Source: Symbiotaphrina buchneri
Taxonomy: Eukaryota; Ascomycota; Symbiotaphrinales; Symbiotaphrinaceae
Direction of reading: 5' to 3'
NCBI GenBank assembly: GCA_001599915.1
Contig: BCIG01000002.1
Location: 744,001-808,000, forward strand
DNA length: 64,000 nucleotides
Shown: positions 42,975 to 53,276 of the stretch, in pieces
Numbering within the stretch: the first letter of the stretch is position 1
How the letters are laid out: every line of letters begins with the position of its first letter
The notes under the pieces: model-generated
What the model saw: the letters and a program-made list of their open reading frames with translations, nothing else
What the model was told of the DNA's origin: nothing
The model's database searches: none
Translations under genes and position numbers: made by a program

Positions 42975-44988
42975 GTCGAATTCAGAGCAGGAGCGGGGTT
43001 GGGCGAATGAGAGGGGCAGGACGAAGGTCTCGGGGGTCGGGGCCGTCTCTCGTCGAAAAGGGGAGGGAGGGCGACACGTCAATGAATGTAACGGCTCCGA
43101 AGAGCAGGCGAAGGTCGAATTGGAACCGATTTGGTATAATAAGACGATGCACAATCGATGGCTAGAGAATGTATAATCCGCTGGATCCGGGAAGCTGAAA
43201 AGCTAGTCGGGCACAGGAAGGCCGAGTGTGGTAGGATAGAGATGGGCAAGGAAAAAGCGACAGGGAAAGCCGAAGGAGCGTTATGGACCCGAAAGGAGTG
43301 ACGGAGTCCGTGGAGGCGATGCAATTAGCAAAAAAAGAAAGAAGAGGGAGCGGAGGAAGACGTTGGAGTCAATCCGCCGACAATGAATTAATTGATGGGT
43401 TATGAAGTGGTGATGTTGGGAGATGGAGCGGGGGAAAAGAGAGGAAGAGAGTGAAAGGCGAGCGAGCAGGAGAACGAGACGGACGGGACGAGCAGGAAAG
43501 GAGAGGGTGTGCGCTGGAGTGAGTACCACTCGTACTGTACCACACACTACATGCAGTAGTAGTAACTCGTACGTGTGTGTGTGTCTGAGTACGTGCGGTG
43601 CGCGAGACTCGGGTAGCGCTGCTTTGTGGGCGCCGGCGTGTGTCGGGCTTGCTGTACCTGAGGTGCGGGCCCACGGCGAAGAGACGACGCGCTACCGGGG
43701 ACAGAAACTCGAAAGGGGGTGGAGGCAAGCACAGAACTAACCTTAAGCAGGTACGAGTCTGGTACCTTGCCCGCCTCACCGCTTACTGACTGTTTCGCTA
43801 CAGAAGTTGACGCGGCGCCGATCAACGGACAAGGTACCTGGGTCGTACCGAAAGGCACTCACGTTCTGCTCCTGGTGCAGCTAAAACGGGGGCTAGTCAG
43901 CAAGTCAGGTACAAGTCAACTCTAAATCTTTAGCCGTTAGAGGTTCAAGGCCCAAATACCGTAGGTGTACAGTACTTCTGGCCAAGCGCCATCTTCCGGC
44001 CAATCATCCAGTCCCCTCCTCCTAAGCCTTTCTCTGCTGGCGACGCACGCGATCGGAATGTCACATCCAAACCGCCTACCGCTTGGTGGGTTACGGAGTA
44101 CCCTAAGAAGGTATCAGAGGAAACACTACCATACTCCGTAAGGTAATTCCCTAGAGGTTCTCGAGGGCATAAAGTAGTTAATGTATTCTTGGACTCTGTA
44201 AGGTGAGTTCAGGTATGGTAGGTGCCACACAGAGATGCCTTTAGTGGTACAACTGTGCCCCTGATCTGCGGGCGGCCGGTTGGTGTTACTTGGTCGTACC
44301 CTACCTCAGGTAGATGCTTTGCGCATACCCATAGCTTGCACGAAGTACTACTCCGTACTGTAGGCCCCATCCTGAATCGTGATACCTCAGGTAAGATCAG
44401 GTAACTTGAGCTGAGGTGGGTAAGGTATCTGGTATGATAGGGTAATATGAGCTTCTTCATAAACGGAAGGTAAGAGTAAGGCATCTGTTCATTCGTAAGG
44501 TACTTAGGCGTGTTCCCTCAGGGGTCAACCAACATCCGTGCTCCTACCTCCGTACCTTACCTGGTCCTTAAGCTTGAGCCTTAACCTTGTGCTCAGAGGG
44601 TTCCAATTGGAGAAAGACTGCTTGACTGCTTGACTGGCTGGGCGTTATTGCTTATGGTACGGTAAGTTTTGCTTGAATTTGTTTGACTGGCGGATTTCTC
44701 CGCCTCCTAGATCTCACCCCCCTAAATTCCTTCTTACCTCATCCCGCCGCCGCCAGACCCCTTTCGAGAATCGAGACGGACCCACGACGTGCTACGTCCA
44801 TTTTTCTGGAGTCGAAACTTCGCCTGCACCGGCTTCGTGCCCTGCATTCTTTTGCACGTCTGCCAAACATCGCGTGTTCGAACATACCTCGTACCTCACC
44901 GCTCTAGCCCGCACACACCTCCATTCCCTCCGCGTGCGCGACGCTGGCTTGTCTGAGAGCACGGCATACGGAGTTACCTCATGAATAC
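42975..44988. promoter_or_regulatory. 2-kb divergent upstream region, homeodomain gene / PUS4
   Basis: Contains no supported gene. The first 500 bases are a long A/G-rich stretch on plus (C/T-rich on the homeodomain gene's sense strand), likely a long 5' leader. A GTGTGTGTGTGTC run lies near 43573. The rest is dominated by the motif island annotated at 43735-44580. Long, motif-rich promoters fit developmental regulators, but that link is inference. Confidence 0.5.
43735..44580. repeat. dense island of GGTAC and TACGGAGTA palindromes
   Basis: The richest concentration of both short motifs in the window. GGTAC/GTACC units: 43750, 43762, 43832, 43842, and repeatedly from 44085 to 44560 (for example GTAAGGTACTTAGG and CGTACCTTACC). 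TACGGAGTAC/TACTCCGTA units: about 44092, 44132 and 44346. Many sit within 100 bases of each other in both orientations. No open frame here resembles a gene. Confidence 0.65.
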
Positions 44989-45027
44989 ATGCGCGCCATT
45001 CTAGGCCGAGCCTTCCATTCGGCCACC

Positions 45028-46224
45028 ATGACGTCGGGCAAGGTGGTAGAGGGTGTCTTCGGTAAGCAGCCGCGGTCCCCCCGCAAGGGAGATATCTCTT
45101 CAGTGAGAGGGTTGAAGCATGTGACCTAACCTTGCTCCGCAATCCCTCCAGCTATCAACAAACCCCAGTCTATCAGTTCCGCTCAAGTGCTTCGAGATTT
45201 GCAACACCACTTCAATCCCTCCTCGCTGTTTGCTCCTTGGCTGGAAGCCGAGCGGGCCCGAAGAGACGCAGAAAGTCAGAATCAACGGAAGCGAAGGCGG
45301 GACAAGCGGCCACCTCAGGTGAAGATTGGCCATGGTGGGACATTAGACCCCTTGGCGACTGGTGTGCTGATCGCCGGCGTTGGAAAAGGTACCAAGCAGT
45401 TGCAAAACTTCTTAGCCTGCACCAAGACCTATGAGGCGGTCGTGCTCTTCGGGGTCGCCACTGACTCCTATGATCGACTGGGCAAGATCATTGGAAGAGC
45501 CCCTTATGAGCATATTACAAGGGAAAAGGTGGAGGAAGCCTTGGAGCGTTTCAGGGGACCCATCATGCAGAGGCCGCCCATCTTCTCCGCCCTGAGGATC
45601 CAGGGCAAGCGTCTTTATGAGTACGCCCGCGAAGGCAAGGAACTGCCGATAGAGATACAGCCACGCCCCGTGACCACTGAAAGCCTTGAGATCGTAAGCT
45701 GGTATGATGGAGGGACCCATCCTTACAAGTGGCCAGAAGAAGAAGCACCCACAGAAGAGCAGGAAGCAGCGCAGAGACTGCTGCATGACGAAAGTTCTCG
45801 TCAAGTCGTACTGGGTTCGTCACAGACAGGCGACAAAAGGAAGATTGGAGATGCAATCGGTGACCAGGACGCACCAGAGGCCGACCCTCCAAATAAGAAG
45901 GCCAAGCAAGACCTAGATCCTACCAGTTCAGAACATCCACAGGGATCTGCCTTGCCTCAGGAAGGTCCGCTTGCACCCCCTGCTTGCAAGTTGCGTATGA
46001 CCGTCACCTCGGGATTCTATGTGCGGTCTCTATGTCACGAACTGGGAGAAGCGGTAGGCTCATTTGCTATCATGAGCGAGCTGGTGCGGACCCGACAAGG
46101 CGACTTTGAATTGGGTAAGAACGTACTGGAATATGATGACCTCTCAAAAGGAGAAGATGTGTGGGGCCCAAAGGTCGAAGAGATGCTTGATTCTTGGGGT
46201 CGACAAGCCAGGAAAGAGGAATGA
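45028..46224 (+). CDS. PUS4: TruB-type tRNA pseudouridine(55) synthase
   Basis: Two exons, 45028-45061 and 45152-46224; 368 residues from the ATG at 45028. The TruB core is clear: FAINKPQSISSAQVL, KIGHGGTLDPLATGVLIAG with the catalytic Asp, TKTYEAVVLFGVATDSYD, RPPIFSALRIQGKRLYEYA and the C-terminal GFYVRSLCHELGEAVGS. It converts U55 in the T-loop of tRNAs to pseudouridine. A second in-frame ATG at 44989 adds 13 residues (MRAILGRAFHSAT), an Arg-rich, presequence-like peptide. Yeast Pus4 modifies both cytoplasmic and mitochondrial tRNAs, so two starts could give both forms. An insert of about 60 acidic/polar residues separates two catalytic-domain blocks. Confidence 0.94.
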
Positions 46225-46531
46225 AACGAGTTTTCTGGACGAGAAAGATGGTGGCACGCCTCGCTGCACCCCGCCATAACCGGTTGTAATCGTCCGAGAG
46301 CAACTTAAGGTGTGGCATAATTCCACGACCGGGGGCGGCACACTTTATACGAAGATTTCCATGACCGTAAAGAACTATAATCATCTCCGAAGAGCTACTT
46401 AACATACAAACGCCACCGACCGTCTATCTTCCCGGCTACTAACGCCGCAGTAGCATTCTATATATATGCCATTGGACCGACCTCTAAGTTCCTCCTGGTT
46501 TGTTGCGTAGGCTATCTGCTCTGGCCTATAG
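46225..46531. other. intergenic, convergent PUS4 / transporter
   Basis: About 300 bases between stop codons, probably both 3' UTRs. No features seen. Confidence 0.5.
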
Positions 46532-48183
46532 CTATGACGCCTCTAAGGAAAGCTCACTAGCCCTTTCTTCCTCTTGTTCTTGTTCTTCCTTGCTCTGCTG
46601 GTTGACAAAAATGAAAGACAAGAAGACGATGACAGCTCCCACCCAGTACAATAGACTGGACCATTGAGAGTTGATAATCATCTGGCCTATCAATGAAAGT
46701 GGAATTGTGAGGCTTAATCCAACGGTAACCACTAACGGAGAAGTGAACAGCATGGCATAAGCCCAGCAAAAGTCGGATATCACGGACGCGAGGGCATTTG
46801 TCTGGCAAAGTCAATGCTGAACTCAGAAAGCTGGCATGCGGAACTTACGAGCACAATAGCCCATATGCGTCCACTAGGGGGCAGAGCGAATCTCTCGACC
46901 CCCGTAAAGTGGAGAATGAAGAAACCGGGCCAAAGCAGGACAACATTGAAGAGCCCTACAAGGCCAAAGAACAGAGGCATGCTCACTCTGGATTCGTCCT
47001 CGATCCTCTTCTTCATCAAGGTCGTATACAAGCCGTACAGAATAGCGCTTAGAAAAGCTAATGCATCACCTATTGCGATCTCCGTTCCGGACTTGTGGGG
47101 AAATGAACCCCTGTTCTCATCGTTCGTCCCCGACATGTCGACCATTGAAATCAAGACCACGCCTGTGAGCGAGGCAAGGACACCAACCAGTTTCCGTCCG
47201 CTGAATCTTTCCACCCCTATAGAAGCACCCAGGATAAGAGTCCATATGCCTGCGAAGCTGCACGTCAATTGGCTTGTTCCAACCCCGATCGATGCAATTA
47301 CATACTGCTTGTTGAAGTGATGATAGTAGAACTAGCAACAGTGGTGTATTTTAAACAGGCACCAGTGGCATAGTTGGCCTACCGAGATTCAATTCAGGTT
47401 GTTCCGGGAACTATCACAGATATACTCACAATGAACTGCGTAACAATGTCAACATCGGTGCTTGTACAGAAGGAGGGATGAGCACCTACCCATAACATGC
47501 AGAACTCGACACTTAACTTCGCCGTCTCGCGGGCATTCAATCTTCCCTTCCCTTTCGGGGCCTTACCACCATCTTGCCGCTGTAATTTGCTCGGATCTTC
47601 TTGCGCATTCTCAGAACCTCGTATCGGCACTGTGGCACGCTGCATTAATGGCTCCGTTTCACCGTTTGACGTTTCTGATATCTGGTTCAGTTTCTGGGCG
47701 TCTGCCTTGCTATAGACCAGTTCCCTCCATAGAGAGTTCAGGTCTCTGGATAGTGATGCTCGCGGGGCTGTGAATAGGCGGCTGAGCATGATGGGGATCA
47801 AGGCGACCCCGAAAGCGGCCGTGTTGATATAACAGAGCAGATAAGGCTTTGAGTAGCTGTCGTCCGCGAAGATGTTCTACAAGACCATCAGAGAGGATTC
47901 GCGCAATCAGCCCGAGACTCGGTGGACTCACACTCGCCAGGAAACTCGAGGCTGTCCAGAGGAATACCGTGACCAGGAGAAGCAACAAGCCCAAGGTCCG
48001 CCGCGCGAACATGCCGAACATCTTACCTGCTCGCTTGCCCTCTGTCGTCAATGGTACTACATCCGCCCGCGCGGCTTGCGAGAGCGGGCCTTCTTCAGCA
48101 GGGTCAGGGTCAGGGTCAGCACGAGCTGATATTGCGAGGCCCTTGCCAACCGCGGGCGGGGCCGAAGGTTCTTGAGCGCTCAT
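46532..48183 (-). CDS. SLC35F-like (EamA/DMT) transporter with a 6-nt microexon
   Basis: Six exons: 47932-48183, 47490-47876, 47430-47435, 47306-47378, 46849-47249 and 46532-46801; product 462 residues. Exon 3 is only six bases, TTCATT, flanked by clean introns of 54 and 51 nt; it restores the family's LWF-x-ANY block. About ten membrane segments are visible (TLGLLLLLVTVFLWTASSFL, YTTVASSTIITSTSSIWTL, KLVGVLASLTGVVLISMVD, IGDALAFLSAILYGLYTTLM, FFGLVGLFNVVLLWPGFFIL, LLYWVGAVIVFLSFIFVNQQ). A long hydrophilic loop between TM2 and TM3 is rich in Gln/Lys. Relatives include SLC35F5 and yeast YML018C at the vacuolar membrane; substrate unknown. All phases are consistent. Confidence 0.88.
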
Positions 48184-49000
48184 TTCGAGCGGCCAGTTGT
48201 TCAGGGAAGCCTCCGGAGTCTGTCAGCTCTACTCCCTACCAGCTGACAGTCACGACTGAGAGGTGACCTCACGTCCTTCTCCGATCACAGTAAGGTATTA
48301 CTGTGCTTCGCCGACTCGCTAACATTGGTGAGAGTGGGAGGTGTGCGGCAGATGGTGTCGTTTCCTTATCTTATCTGCTCACGCAGCCAATGAGTGCTGT
48401 CACGGAGCGCGCACCCCAAGCCTGGCAGATGCACCGTGTAGAGCTGAAACCAATACAGGGACATAGTCCTTAAGATGACATAAAGCGGATGTGTCTAAAA
48501 CTTTTTTAATATTGAGCCGAGGCCTCGATAGCACTGTTATCTCGGATCTACAGCATATTGTTGAGTGGCAAGTAAGCATATGCCAACGGTGGACCAGTTG
48601 TTCAGTTTACCATTTATTGAGGTATATCCGATAGATACCTACGAGCATGCGTAATGTAGCTCTCCTAACGAGTGTAAATGCGAACACGCATCGACGCCAA
48701 AGACGCTTTCATGTCACCTTTATCCGTTGCTCATGTTCAGCAAGATCATTCATGCATAATAAAACAGAATTGCAGGGACACCGTTCAATCAGAAAAAAAG
48801 TCAGCCACCCAGGATTCGCGCCGCAGCTCATTCAGACTAACAGACATTGTGACCTAGTTCTGGCCACGTCCAGTTCAGCAGCAACGACGTACCACTCGTT
48901 AGGTAGGCCGACACTGTCAGCCCCAGTGTTGTACGCGTGATGCAGCAGTAAAGTCCATCATGGACGGTAAGAGAGCAGTTGCTAAGCAACTAGAGGCAAA
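48184..49000. other. intergenic between transporter start and PP2C stop
   Basis: About 820 bases. No gene, RNA or clear repeat found. It serves as the transporter promoter and the 3' flank of the PP2C gene. Confidence 0.45.
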
Positions 49001-50781
49001 TTATTCAACCTGCTTCTGGCTAGCGGGGTCGGGAGGCGTCAGCTCCGGGCCAGGTTCTTGTTCCTCTTCCTCCTGGATGATCTCATTCGTAAATTCCGGA
49101 TGATCATCGTCAGCCTGTATATGTTTCCTTGCTTCAGCAATAATGGCATCCGCCTCACTGATGCCATTTTCTTTTTTGCTAGGAGGATCGCCTTCGACGC
49201 CGATAGGCTCTGCTTTCTTTTCAACCGTTATCTGTAACGCTTTGTTGTCGAATCGTACGACCATGCAAGAGAGGTTGTCGGTTGAAAACCGTCCAAGCGC
49301 ATAGTCGACAAGTTGTTTCGAAGCGACCTGAGGATCTTGGGTGTTGCGGATGAGATCGACAGCCTCTTGATCAGTGCAGACGTCCCAAAGCTAAGGAGGT
49401 CAAGCGTTAGTTCAGATGTCAAGAGGTACTATTCGAGTTGCCACAGTATGCTTACCCCATCGCATGCTAATATGAGAAACTCATCCAACTCCGGCTGAAT
49501 GACGGTTTCGGTTGTGTAAGGGTGACCGGTAACCAAGTCCTTCATATACGCGTCGCCTAACGCTCTCGTCACAGCGAGTACACCATTGACGCGGTTGTTC
49601 AGTATCAGACCGCCTGCATTCGCAATACGCTTTCCTTCATTTTCGTCGCTACCCTTATGGTCATATGATAACCTTAGAGCCTTCCCGTTCCGACACAGGA
49701 CAATACGCGCGTCGCCGACATTGGCAGTATACAGAACACGTTGACGTGAAGCTGACTGTTGAAGCTCGGATTTTGTCTGTTCAAGTATACCGTCACTCTG
49801 TTGTTGCGAGTTCACCTTGTTTCCATCACCGTCGTTAGCCTCTGCATGGTCTGAAGAATGCTCAAGCGCTGCCTTTGCGGCGGCCGCGGCGGCAGGTGCG
49901 ATAGAAGTAGACCCAGTAGCTGACTGGGAGTTCGGTATTCGGTCCTCCCACCGAAGAACCGCGATGACGGCAGTACATCCACTGTTCTTGAGCGGAAGTT
50001 TCTCGAGCTGCTGATCGACGTTTGTGAAAGTTTGATCCAATAGCTCTGGAATAGGAGTGTTCGGGTTTTTTCGGATAGCATCCTCTAACAGTATATGCAA
50101 TTTCTTGCCACACCAGTCTGCAGCAAACGTTCCCGCATGGCCATCGAATATTGCAAAGTAACCATTGTCCGTTTCCACAATATTGCTTGGATCGACAAGA
50201 CTAGATGCTGAGCCACTTCCGGAAGATTGACTGCCAGATCTGGTCTGGGTAGAATTCCCGTCAGCATTCAGCGTCGGGGCAGGTGTATTGAGAAAGTTGT
50301 AGAGGTAGGCGTGCGTATCTTCCATTGTGCGTCTGCATTTTTTGTTCTTATCTTCAGTCACTCCTACTCTGAAAGTAGATCTTGGACCGGGACGAGATTC
50401 TCCCGCGGAGTTGTTGAACGACCCCTGAGGGACACTCAAGGCCGCATCAGTCTTCCCCAGCTTTTGTATTGGTGTTAAGCTGGTACGACTGGAGTCCTCT
50501 GAGGGAGAGCTATGTGAGGAAGACCCAGGAAGGTGCAAGGAATTCTTCGCAGATGAGAACAGTGCACTAGCTTTACTAACACCACTGCCCCTTCTCTTCT
50601 TTTCACCTGTGGGACTAGTCTCATCGGTGGACTTTCTGGAGCCGCTACTAGACGTATTACTATGCCGTCTTTGTGCCGCCTCCTCTGGTGCTTTTGTACT
50701 CTCGACGGCAACACCATCAAGCTCTCCAGTCGAACGGCTGGCATTATCACCCGATGTATTCGACGGAGATGTGCCGAACAT
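49001..50781 (-). CDS. PP2C-type Ser/Thr phosphatase
   Basis: Two exons, 49456-50781 and 49001-49390 (65-nt intron, phase 0); 571 residues. The N-terminal ~130 residues are Ser/Thr-rich and probably disordered. PPM/PP2C motifs follow: [33 protein letters not shown] (metal-binding Asp), [51 protein letters not shown] and [12 protein letters not shown], then [12 protein letters not shown]. It is a Mg/Mn-dependent phosphatase like Ptc1 that typically dampens MAPK signalling. Ala-rich and Gln-rich inserts lie between core strands. The frame stays open upstream of the chosen ATG (50781), and a GTAAC donor-like site there suggests a 5' UTR intron, so a slightly longer protein is possible. Confidence 0.92.
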
Positions 50782-51988
50782 CCTGTTCAGCAGCCCTCCT
50801 TGCCCGGAGAAGCTTCTCTTCTTGTTACCTGCCAGATTGACGACAACCGATTCAACTCAGCCGCTGGCTCTTGTTGGTACTCCGTTGTACAACGTCAATT
50901 TGAGAAAGGCGAATGATTGTAAAAGGGACTCGTTGCCTGATAAAGAGAATGAAGTCTATCCACAGCTTGCGCTAGCCTCACCGAGCGTAGAGACAAATCG
51001 CGACCAGGTTGCGATGGCGGCCACGAACTTGAGAGTGTGTATGGAACGTTGGACGGCGAGAATGCGCGGGGGAAGGGGCGATCTGTTATGGATATCAGAC
51101 AATCTCCAAGAGTATATCATAGCTATCAGCGCAGAGGACTCCGCCCCTCGGTCACATACCCAAGAGCAAGTGTGATGGAGGGATGAGGCAAGCTTTATTG
51201 ATGTGCTGGCAGATGAGTAGCGTCAGTGATCTCCTCAACGCTTCAGGTCTTGGTTGCTGCTTGCTCACTTGAGGTACTAACGGGGCGATTGTGACTTCGG
51301 CACACGGCGGTTATGGTGGACAAGCGGCCCAGCACGTCTGGCGGTCGGAGGACAAGAGTACGCTAGAGCTGCCTGTAACCGACCAATATCACCTGGCAGA
51401 AATGCCCAGAACGAGGGCGGCTTAGAACAAGGGCGGCTGTCGGTGTCCTGGGGAATCCGCGATGATAGTTATCTCAGGGTGGGTGGTCGTTAACTGCGCG
51501 ACCGCCAGGGCCAAGGTGGGCTGGCTTCGCTAAAGGCGTCATCGGATCACTAGTGCCCGTGTCCTTTACTCCACATTTACAGAAACCTTACTGAACTTTC
51601 CCCGGCTCGCCGGCCTGGACCCGCAAGCTTAGGTGGAGGATCACGCCTCGAGGCACCCAAGAAACATAATTACTTGACAGGTAGATACTAGAACAGAGCT
51701 GCTGATTTTAACTGGCCCCCCAAAGTTGATCATTAGCATCGAGCCGTCTATCACATCTCTAGGAGACTTTGAACATAAGACGAACAATGAGCCATGGAGA
51801 GGATGTCTTCACTTTGGGCAATGTCCCTGACTGAAAACATGGTATCGAGGATATTCGGCGCTGTCCCCACCGTTCGAATACCCAAGCCCCGTCATGCAAG
51901 CAACCATCCCCAAACGCCCTCCTGTGGCAGATTCCAAGCTCACACTGGACGCCATAAGATCCTTGCCCCGTGTTCGCTCACTGGCTTG
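50782..51988. other. 1.2-kb intergenic interval PP2C / VPS2
   Basis: PP2C upstream region and VPS2 3' flank. A plus-strand frame of 188 codons at 50609-51175 begins inside the antisense of the PP2C exon and is rejected. No repeats of note. Confidence 0.45.
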
Positions 51989-52911
51989 CTACCGCCGCAG
52001 ACTGTCCAACCTCGCTTGGAGATCGTCGTCGCCACTGTCTCCCCCAATGGCCTGTGCGAGCTTGCCATCCGGTACAGCAGTCTTCTGGAGCCCTGATGGC
52101 GTCTCGCCCAACTATAATCCCAGGAGGTCAATTGCTCGTTCAATGATGAACGGAAAACGGGTCAAAAGGACAAGGGGTCATACCGATTGACCAAGGTCGA
52201 CCCCAATCTCGTCAAGCACTTGATTTACAACCTCCTCTCCCTCCTCTTCATCTTCGACGCCCGTGACATCGTCGATAGCGTCGTCCATCATCTCTTGCCG
52301 TTGGTCCATGATATCATTTTCTCGCTCGAATTCCATCGCTATCCTCTGTAGCGCAGGCAGGTTCATACTTCGGTTCATGCTACCCAGGAGTTGTGTAGCC
52401 CCTTTCATAGACTGCATCATCTGCTCATTACTTCTCACAGTCTGGAAGTTTCGGTTTAGCACGGTCAGCCTATCAGCATGTTGTCCTGCCATACCTGGAT
52501 CCTTAAAGAAATTGCTTGTAATTGAGTGCGCATCTGGTAGAATTTCTGAATGTACCTGCGGAGGGACGAGTAAGTGATCCACTCTCTGTTTCGGCTGTTT
52601 ATCATGTTGTAGACAGTCAAAGGCCAGGCAACGCACCTCCTCGTCCTCACCAGATCCTTCGCCTGGATCTTGCAAGCTCCCATCTGTCCATTTTTGGCAC
52701 TCTTCTTAATATCCTGCACAAGCTTCTTCTCCTGATTCTCGAGCTTGACTCTTTCCCTGTCTAGTTCTCGCTGGGTCTTCTCGAGCGCTCTTTGGTGCTT
52801 GCGCAACCTTTCCGCTGGCGTCATGCGCTTACCAAAAGCCCACTCGACAATCTAGAGGATCGTAGTCAGTCAAAGCCCGCTACAATGTACAAGCTGGTAG
52901 GGATGTCTCAT
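51989..52911 (-). CDS. DID4: ESCRT-III subunit Vps2/Did4 (CHMP2)
   Basis: Main exons: 52637-52851, 52495-52555, 52184-52441 and 51989-52111. The core begins IVEWAFGKRMTPAERLRKHQ and runs through the Snf7-fold helices (VKLENQEKKLVQDIKKSAKN, YIQKFYQMRTQLQAISLRIQ, RSNEQMMQSMKGATQLLGSM, MEFERENDIMDQRQEMMDDA). The C-terminus ends DDDLQARLDSLRR, a MIT-interacting motif (MIM1) that binds Vps4. It acts in endosomal sorting and membrane scission. The first exon is uncertain: the best candidate is 52891-52911 (MRHPYQL) joined over a 39-nt intron, very short for this genome. With it the protein has 225 residues. Confidence 0.88.
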
Positions 52912-53276
52912 GCATTCATGTTTCTTTGATTCTTTCGTTCAGAGAGACTGAGCTCGTATCAGTGCGTTAATATGGCCTGTATCAATGGACAAAGGCGCTG
53001 GGAGCTGGCCGATTAAGGTAGGTAAGGTAGGCTGCGCGGCCTAGTTGGATGTCAAAGCGCGACGTCGGCAGCCTTTGTTGTGATTGGCTTAAAATTGGGA
53101 CTGTCACCCGTTGCCATCATCTGCGATCTCCCGCCACAACCTTCTGCGAAGCTACCCAAGAAAAGTAGGAACACAGAGACAAATATCGTCACACTGCCGC
53201 CAGCAACAGTCGTCCGAGTTGCGTTGCTTTATGCTGGAATGACAGACTACCGGTCCTATCCTGCCCTCGTAGCAGA
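52912..53276. promoter_or_regulatory. divergent promoter DID4 / FZO1
   Basis: About 365 bases between divergent genes. An AAGGTAGGTAAGGTAGG element lies at 53014-53031. No gene. Confidence 0.5.

Noticed and set aside
43735-44580. Motif island as a transposon or MITE
   Set aside because: No terminal inverted repeats with target-site duplication could be delimited, and spacing is irregular.
50609-51175. 188-codon plus-strand frame
   Set aside because: Begins antisense to the Ser-rich first exon of the PP2C gene and shows no protein-like features beyond it.
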